From: Acanthochlamys bracteata
Lineage: Eukaryota > Streptophyta > Magnoliopsida > Pandanales > Velloziaceae
Length of the DNA stretch: 64,000 bases
NCBI GenBank assembly: GCA_019914995.1
Contig: CM034138.1
Span: forward strand, 5,896,535-5,960,534
Reading direction: 5' to 3'
The translations under genes were made by a program, and so were the position numbers. The notes below the pieces were generated by a model. It saw nothing but the letters and a program-made list of their open reading frames with translations. It was not told the origin of the DNA and did no database searches. How positions within the stretch are numbered: position 1 is the stretch's first letter; each line of letters opens with the position of its first letter. This document shows positions 58,040 to 64,000 of this stretch, piece after piece.

Positions 58040-60060
58040 TGCATCAATTGTTACTTGTAAGCTATCATTGGTACCTGAAGTGTCAACTAGATTCTTATTC
58101 TTATCATCATTTTTCTTCACTTCTTTGAGCCGCTGAGACAATTCTTGTGATACTTGCAATACCATTTAATATTTCTCGTCAGTTTCAGCTGCTTCATAAA
58201 CTAATTGATTGAAAACCTTCCGTAGTTGTGTTGTTCTCAATAGCTTAAACTTCTCTTACTCTTTATTGGTCCACTGTCATGCTTAGCTCTATATTTGGTA
58301 GCCCTTTTTATTAATCTTTTAAGAACAAATTGATCTGGTACATCTATATCATGACTCTGAAAAATCTTTAGAAGTTGTCCACAAAGAATCTCCATAAATT
58401 TAAAAAGTTTGCAGTTATAGTTATGCGCATTTATTGATGGATTAAATTTTACCTTCCAATGACGCTGATCACCTTCCACTCGACACTCGTAAATATAAGT
58501 TGTATAGCGATCACTATCCTTTTCATCATTATAAATGGCATACTTTGCTTCAGCTTTTTCAAATTTTGTCTTGAACCTCTCGTACACATACCTTATATAT
58601 ACTTGTACTGTATATTTCAAGACAAGTGCATTACCATTTATATATAATACGAGATGAATGTTCACTGACATAGTCCTCTTTCTTTTTTTATCCATTCTAT
58701 TCAAACACTTTTCGTTCTTCAATACAAACTCCCGAAAAACTATTATTAGTTGGAAGAAATTCTTGTATGTAGCATTTATACGTTCAAAACGTCCCATAGT
58801 TTTAGTGCCTGCATAGAATAGATTCAAGTATAAACATGTACCCATTTTTGTCGAATCTTATGTATTTTTTGGAGCCATTCATTTTCTTACAACTCATATG
58901 CACACATTAATTGCTCCCATCTCCTTTCAAAAAGTGTTAGAAATATAAGTTTTTTCGAATACACGACTTGATATTCTTTTGAATTTTGACTTCTTGAAAT
59001 AAATATTTGAAAGTTTTTCGACGAATTTTTCATAATATGCCACAAACAAAATTTATGTTGTGTATTAAGGAACACCTTTACAACGGCTGTAGTCATAGCT
59101 CTTTTTTGATATTTTATGATTGAAAATAGAGCACACTCGCTTATAGCAGTAAGCTATGTCTCAAACAGCTACTTAAATTATTCTTCTGTTTCATCCAAAA
59201 ATGACGCACAACTAAACCGAATTGACTGTGTACGATGCTTAACTCCAGTGAACAAATAACATGTCATACACATTCTTACGGTAGATAGTATCAAAAAAAT
59301 ATCATGTTACCAAAAAAACTCATACCGAATACATGATCATCCATCTACCTAAAAACAAAATTGATTGCCATTGCTTCGTCATCCATTTGTATTGTATAAA
59401 AAATTTTCAGATCTTCGATGCTTTACAAAAATTTCAAACACTATGGTAGCATCAACACATAGGTTTTTCGTACTCCTTCGAACGCCACAAATAGTTTCAA
59501 CAATCCTTGTCATCCAAATCATTTTGTGGTCCATCAAATATATCTATAATTTTGTTGAAAGTAAGCTTTCATCCCGAAATGAGTCAATCAAACACTTAGT
59601 TGTAGGCGAATATTTCTATAAACAAGCATTAACATCCTCTTTGCCGAACTAATTAGATTGTGATTGTGCTTACTAATATAAATCACAACTTTCCACAATC
59701 CAATAGCTTGTTTTGCACTCTCATTGTTGAAGGAAATCCGCATTTCGCCGTACTCGTGCTTCTCATATTTACTTTTTTTTTATAGTCGTATCCTGTAGTT
59801 TTTCTTAGATGACCTCTATGATTTTTAAAACAATCACAAGTCATTTGACAAGTAGTCACTTCATCTTAACTTCAAACTCTCTTATTTGTTCTCGAGTCAC
59901 AGAAGTAAACCCATTGGTTTTTATATAATTTATATGGACTAGTTTGCTTCTTCAAGACTACCAAATGTCATCTCTGAACGCTATGACTTGTCATTCTCAT
60001 TTATTTCGTTCGAAGTTGGAAGGGAAGAACCATACTTGAAATCTGAATTTTCTAAAAAAG
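58040..60060 (-). pseudogene. MULE transposase with FAR1 DNA-binding domain, broken
   Basis: Read on the minus strand across several frames. A FAR1-domain end (IGLWKVVIYISKHNHNLISS, about 59715-59655) is followed by a DDE-domain region with GVKHRTQSIRFSCASFLDE (about 59250-59190) and VFLNTQHKFCLWHIMKN (about 59070-59020). The longest open part (58845-58237) has the degenerate SWIM zinc finger YNCKLFKFMEILCGQLLKIF, where the family has C-x-C...C-x-H; the first Cys is Tyr and the His is Gln. A FAR1/FHY3-like tail (LRKVFNQLVYEAAETDEKY) continues to about 58040. Stops and frameshifts separate these parts, so it is inactive. Active relatives cut and paste MULEs; domesticated ones are the light-signalling factors FAR1 and FHY3. 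Confidence 0.85.
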
Positions 60061-60504
60061 AGTAACAAAATTCAGAACTCAATAATGAATGAAATAGTAA
60101 TGCTGTGAATTTGATGCTTTACAAAAAAATTCCTTTCAACTCATATGCTATAAGGAGTTTGAAATATTAGGCAGAAATTTTGAGATGAAAAGAAGACAAA
60201 ATAAAAGAAGTAGAAAAAGAGCAGAGAAAGAGAGAAAAAATGAAGTGGAAAGAATGAAAATAGAGAACAGAAGAAACACAGACAAGCAACCTCCGCACGG
60301 TAAGACTATCTCCCGCACTGGCATGTCATGCCATTAATGATGCACATCCTTCTAAAATGATATTTGGTTTAAACGTTAGCCTACTAATGTTAAGATTGGT
60401 TAAATTAGTTTTATAAAAATTTAATAAAAATTCAATAGCATAATTAGTGCCAATAATTATTGATTAAATTACTTAAATAGATAAGTTTAATAGAAGCCTA
60501 ATAG

Positions 60505-61679
60505 AATGAGAAAGAGCATCACAATACTTCATTCGCTCACTGTTTTATAACAACACTTCATTCACAATGACACAGTAATTTATTCAAAATAATTCAGCCA
60601 CAAAAAATCATTCACAACTTTTTACTCAAGCTCTTCAACTACTGCTTGTGTGAGCCGTGAGCAAGCCTCCAACATCCACAACAGCTAAGAAGGATGAGAG
60701 GATAATAGAAGAAATGTGGTGAGCTATGAACAAACTTGAACTTGCTTCACAGCTACCTTGAGCAAGCCTTTTGATATAGGAACTCTTCTATGTTCAATAA
60801 CAGCAACAGAAAAAGGCCAGACATTATCATCGATTTGATGAAACCATACTCAAAACTGAACACAATTGGCTCACCAAAAAGTTTAAAACTGAAGAAAATC
60901 AGGCAACAGCTTACCACAAAGTGAAGAAAAATAACAAAATTATCGCAGCTTCAAACTAATACAATCTCTACCAAAAAGCACCGCATAAGCAATTTTAGCA
61001 TAATAAGCTCCCCTTGATCGCCTTCAACAGCAGCCATAGTGAGCCAGTATTGTCAATTAAAAGAAAAATTCAAAAAAAATTCAAAAATCTAATGATTCAA
61101 AGGAGAGAACGTTAATTGAAAAAGAGAAAATTTTTTTTAAGAATTCTCTTACTATGGTGATAGTTCTTCCTTAGTGAGCCGAACCATCAATTTCGCTGGA
61201 GTTGAATGAAATTGAGGATAAGAGAATCAATATAGAAGAGAGACGGAGAGAATTACTCATTCTGTGCTAAGATTTTGGTGATCATAGTCGACGAGGAAAC
61301 CCTAAGCGATCAGCACGGGCGCTCGTTCTGTCTAAAGAAAGGAAGAAATGTCGGAGAGCACACCAAGAAAGAGAGGAGAAGAAAAATGGAGAAAAAAAAA
61401 CGGTGGCGAGCACCAGTTAGAAGACGAGAGGGAGGTGAGGAACTTCGGAACCGACTTGATGTTTTCACGGAAGGTTAGAAAGGGGAGGCGGTGCAAGGAA
61501 TGTATTGAAGATGCATGAGGTCGGAAGGGGGAAAACGTGTTGGAAAGACACCCTCTCGCTTATTAAAATGTTTCATCAGCATTATTCCTAATGGCAGTGC
61601 GAGCCATCGATCAAACGATCGTACAACTCATGTTGAGTGTGCAGGAGTACCCTTAAAAGAGAGAGTGCCCTTATCTCTC

Positions 61680-61681
<2 letters not shown>
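60505..61681 (-). repeat. MULE right inverted arm (uninterrupted)
   Basis: About 1.18 kb, inverted relative to the left arm and free of the hAT insertion, so it serves as the empty-site control. It ends at ttatctctccc (61671-61681) against a TA microsatellite. Confidence 0.75.

Positions 61682-61713
<32 letters not shown>
61682..61713. repeat. (TA)n microsatellite at the right end of the MULE
   Basis: About 15 uninterrupted TA units directly after the MULE terminus. Confidence 0.95.
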
Positions 61714-61714
<1 letters not shown>

Positions 61715-62399
61715 CTCGTTGATAAAGAGCAAGCAATGGGTACTCAACACTAGCAATATACTAGCTACTATGGTTCTAACGCTGAAGCCGCCATCAACAA
61801 GCGAATTTGAGAGTTCCAAAAACTTCTACTACGACGGATAACAACGAGCAAGCTCAAACAACTAGAATTGGTTGTGGAGTGAAGCAACATGCATTACTAC
61901 AGCTCTTCGATTCAGAGAGTTTGAAGAAGGAGGAAACGAAGAGATACGGAAAGAATCTGAGATGGTTTAGATCTCCGGTGAGAGGCGTTGCAATTCAAGA
62001 TCAATTATTGGTTATAGTAGTAAGAGTTTAGAGAAGGAGGAGATCAACAAGAGTAGAAATATTCGATTGATTTGGCTGGAGAAAAAATTTAGAAAGTATA
62101 AATAAATATGTCTTACAATATGTATATATATATAATTTTGAGGTTATAAAAATTATATTTATTTTTCAAAAAGCTTAAGAAAAACTTTATATGAATTTTA
62201 TTTTAAACACTCTCAAATGTCTTTTTAGAAGTGTTTAATGTTGTGACAATCACTTGGATTTGTTGTTCTTTACTTCTTTTACTTTTAGATATAATATGCT
62301 CATATAATGTTGTTCAACTTGTTATCAATTCTTCCAAAATATTTCACATAGTTTATTTATTTTTTTCTAAAATAATTCAATACTTTAATAGGATATAAT
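61714..62399. other. between MULE and hAT element, no gene assigned
   Basis: The part 61715-62060 has balanced composition and codon-like stretches (for example 61807-62031 on the plus strand), but I recognise no domain. The part 62090-62399 is AT-rich. It could be the remainder of a gene or element cut by the MULE; I cannot tell. Confidence 0.35.
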
Positions 62400-62488
62400 T
62401 AGGGGTGGCAATATATGACCTCGACCCGATAACCCGACTCGAAACCGACCTGATAAAATCGGGTTCAGGTCAAAGATCAAACGGGTTT

Positions 62489-62578
62489 GGGTCAATTTCG
62501 GGTCAACCCGAAATTGACCCGGTAATATAAATGGGTTCGGGTCAATTTCGGGTCAACCCGAATTTGACCCTAAATATC
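62489..62578. repeat. subterminal hairpin repeats of the hAT element
   Basis: The arms gggtcaatttcgggt and acccgaaattgaccc form a near-perfect hairpin at 62489-62520, and a second copy follows at about 62542-62571 with one base changed. Repeated subterminal motifs near hAT ends are known binding sites for hAT transposases; their use here is inferred. Confidence 0.8.
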
Positions 62579-63553
62579 CCAAGTAATTTTGTTTTTAGGG
62601 TTATTCAGTTTCTCATTTCTATCACTTCTTTTCTTTTGTTCCGCCGTTCTCAAATCTGATCGACAGATCTAGCGTAGATCTACTCATTCCGGCAACATTT
62701 TCTTCGTTTCAGATCTACATATTTCAATTTTCTTTCAAGTTTTCAACCAGATCTATTATTCTAGCCACGGCGCTGCTTGACGAACTTGTTTGGGTCGTTT
62801 TCGTCGTAGCCGGTTGAATCTTTTCATCATGGATTCACATCTCCAGTTTTGTAAAGCTACGACGCCGCACGTCTGAATTTTCTCTCCCTCGCTGGCCTTG
62901 GCGACGATCAATGTAAGAATACTAAAATTTAGATCTGTACAATTGCAAGCAGCACATAGCAACACAGTCATCAAAGCGTGATAGGCTTAGAAGGCATGTA
63001 ATATTTCTATCTTTTATTTCTATTTAAATGATGAGAATTTGATTACTTGATTTTTTTTATGTTAATCTCTTCAACAGTGAGAATATTTGATAGCCAATAA
63101 TTTTTCATTTGAATGCTGATAATTATGTCTCTAGTAATCATTTTAAAATTAGGTTTGATGTACGTGAGAGTTGGTTAGTATCCAAGTTTGCAAAGATATT
63201 TCTGTTTTAAGTAAATAGATTGCTTAAAATAACATGCATTGAAGTTGGGTATATGGCGGAGAAAGAAATTTTGATTGTTGACAATTACAGATTATTCTTG
63301 TTTCATAGTAAAAACTATGCTCTAGTTTCTGTTTGTTAATTATTTCTGTTTTAAAAAGCATACTATGCTTTAGTTTTCTAAATGTTTCACCAAAATTTCG
63401 GTTAGTCTTCTTATGCTTTCCTTTTAAACAGAATTGTTTATAAACTAAGATTTTGAATTTCTTTTTAACATTTTATTTTCTACTATTTTTATATGTCGAT
63501 TAACAAATTTTTTATTATTGAACTTATATGCAGTATATTGGAAAAAAAATACA

Positions 63554-64000
63554 ATGGATGCACCTAAATTACACGGAGTAGTCAAGGCGATAATTCGGAT
63601 ACCGGAAATGAAGCTAGTCAGCCTAGTCTTGAGGGAAGTCGTGCAACACAACCAACTGCAGTAGGAAAGCGTAAAAGGAGGCTTACTTCGGGGATTTGGA
63701 AGTATTTTGAGTTTCTTCCTTTAGATTCAACTGGAAAGCAAAAATGTAAGTGCAAAACTTGTGGTACTTCCTACTTGGTAGATAGTCAATATGGTACCAG
63801 TAATTTGAAACGTCACATAGAATCATGTGTTAGGAGGGACACAAGAGATGTAGGACAATTGATTCTTCAACAAAATGTTCATTCTATATCTTTGGCTGAG
63901 GAAAAGTTTGATCATAACAAATTTAGAGAATTATTGACTGCTGCCATTATTATGCATGATATGCCTTTTCATTTCACTGAACTTGCTGGATTTAGAGCTG
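63554..64000 (+). pseudogene. hAT transposase N-terminus with BED zinc finger, partial
   Basis: An open frame from 63568 to the window end encodes a Ser/Asn-rich start, KRKRRLTSGIWKYFEF, then a BED zinc finger with C-K-T-C (C-x2-C) and NLKRHIESC (H-x3-C), followed by FDHNKFRELLTAAIIMHDMP and FTELAGFRA, as in RICESLEEPER/DAYSLEEPER-type hAT transposases. The only nearby ATG (63554) is in a different frame that stops within 40 codons, so one base is probably missing between 63576 and 63586, or the true start is in an upstream exon. I list it as a pseudogene for that reason, with doubt, because the rest of the visible frame is clean. The DDE core and dimerisation domain lie outside the window. 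Confidence 0.75.

Larger units (their letters stand above)
54604..61681. mobile_element. Mutator-like element with >1-kb inverted arms, nested insertions
   Basis: The left arm (54604-56335) and right arm (60505-61681) are inverted copies along their length: for example agttttgagtatag (55427) against ccatactcaaaact (about 60845), gtgttgtggtgctctttctc (56303) against gagaaagagcatcacaatac (60507), and aggggagtttattatgctaa (55272) against ttagcataataagctcccct (about 60995). Between them on the minus strand lies a broken FAR1-type MULE transposase. Long arms plus a FAR1/FHY3-type transposase define a TIR-MULE. The termini read CGGGATAGGGATG (left) and GGGAGAGATAAGGGCACTC (right, inwards), both against TA-rich sequence, so the expected 9-bp target duplication cannot be scored. 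It spans about 7.1 kb, including two younger insertions. Confidence 0.8.
62400..64000 (+). mobile_element. hAT transposon, 5' part, cut by the window edge
   Basis: The left end reads TAGGGGTGGCAAT, the usual terminus of a large plant hAT group. It is followed by subterminal GGGTCAA/TTGACCC repeats (62440-62580), a non-coding leader, probably with an intron, and a transposase reading frame on the same strand that runs off the window. The right end and target duplication are outside the window. Confidence 0.8.

Noticed and set aside
61515-61841. 108-codon frame crossing the MULE right end
   Set aside because: It reads through the (TA)n microsatellite as Ile-Tyr repeats and spans two unrelated sequences.
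1-64000. tRNA, rRNA, CRISPR or bacterial operon signals
   Set aside because: No tRNA B-box (GGTTCGANTCC-type) in a plausible cloverleaf, no spaced repeats of CRISPR type, and all genes are intron-containing nuclear plant genes.

Overview
This is a window of plant nuclear DNA, AT-rich, with long GT-AG introns and heavy transposon content. The organism is an angiosperm: it carries the plant-type farnesyltransferase beta subunit, a plant SIS3-type RING ligase, Ty1/copia, MULE/FAR1 and hAT elements, and no bacterial features. I cannot place it more precisely. I saw no tRNA, rRNA or CRISPR. Almost every long open frame here is a shadow or a single exon, so the gene models below were assembled by hand from splice sites and family knowledge; every junction used is GT-AG and keeps the frame.

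Layout. (1) 1-3120: a decayed Ty1/copia retrotransposon on the minus strand, cut by the window edge: integrase, protease and gag, then leader, primer-binding site and candidate 5' LTR. (2) 4868-7580 (minus): a small OB-fold nucleic-acid-binding protein with a probable 5'UTR intron. Its 5' end lies head-to-head, across about 260 bp, with (3) 7845-25375 (plus): the protein farnesyltransferase beta subunit (FTB/ERA1 type), 14 coding exons, 455 aa, spread over 17.5 kb. (4) 25873-28507: an RNase H fossil, a foldback element flanked by (TA)n, and quiet sequence. (5) 28508-37019 (minus): CCT3, the gamma subunit of the cytosolic chaperonin TRiC/CCT, 14 coding exons, 557 aa. (6) 37.2-43.4 kb: repeats, a TRIM-like element with an internal 150-bp tandem array, and an isolated RNase III domain exon. 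(7) 43742-51115 (plus): a SIS3-type RING-H2 E3 ligase with four hydrophobic segments, 10 coding exons, 380 aa, preceded by two upstream ORFs. (8) 51.1-54.1 kb: mostly empty AT-rich DNA, ending in a fragment of a CrRLK1L (FERONIA-family) receptor kinase. (9) 54.2-61.7 kb: a foldback element next to a 7-kb Mutator-like element with inverted arms over 1 kb long and a broken FAR1-type transposase, itself invaded by two smaller elements. (10) 62.4-64.0 kb: the 5' part of a BED-finger hAT transposon running off the window.

The four intact genes are housekeeping or signalling genes (protein prenylation, protein folding, ubiquitination, nucleic-acid binding). Nothing suggests that they form a pathway or cluster. 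I did not find a clear new biological system. The best leads are the (TA)n-associated foldback family whose end resembles the MULE end, the nested insertion with a perfect empty-site control, the stop/start-overlapping uORFs before the SIS3-like gene, and three gene fossils (RNase III, RNase H, receptor kinase).
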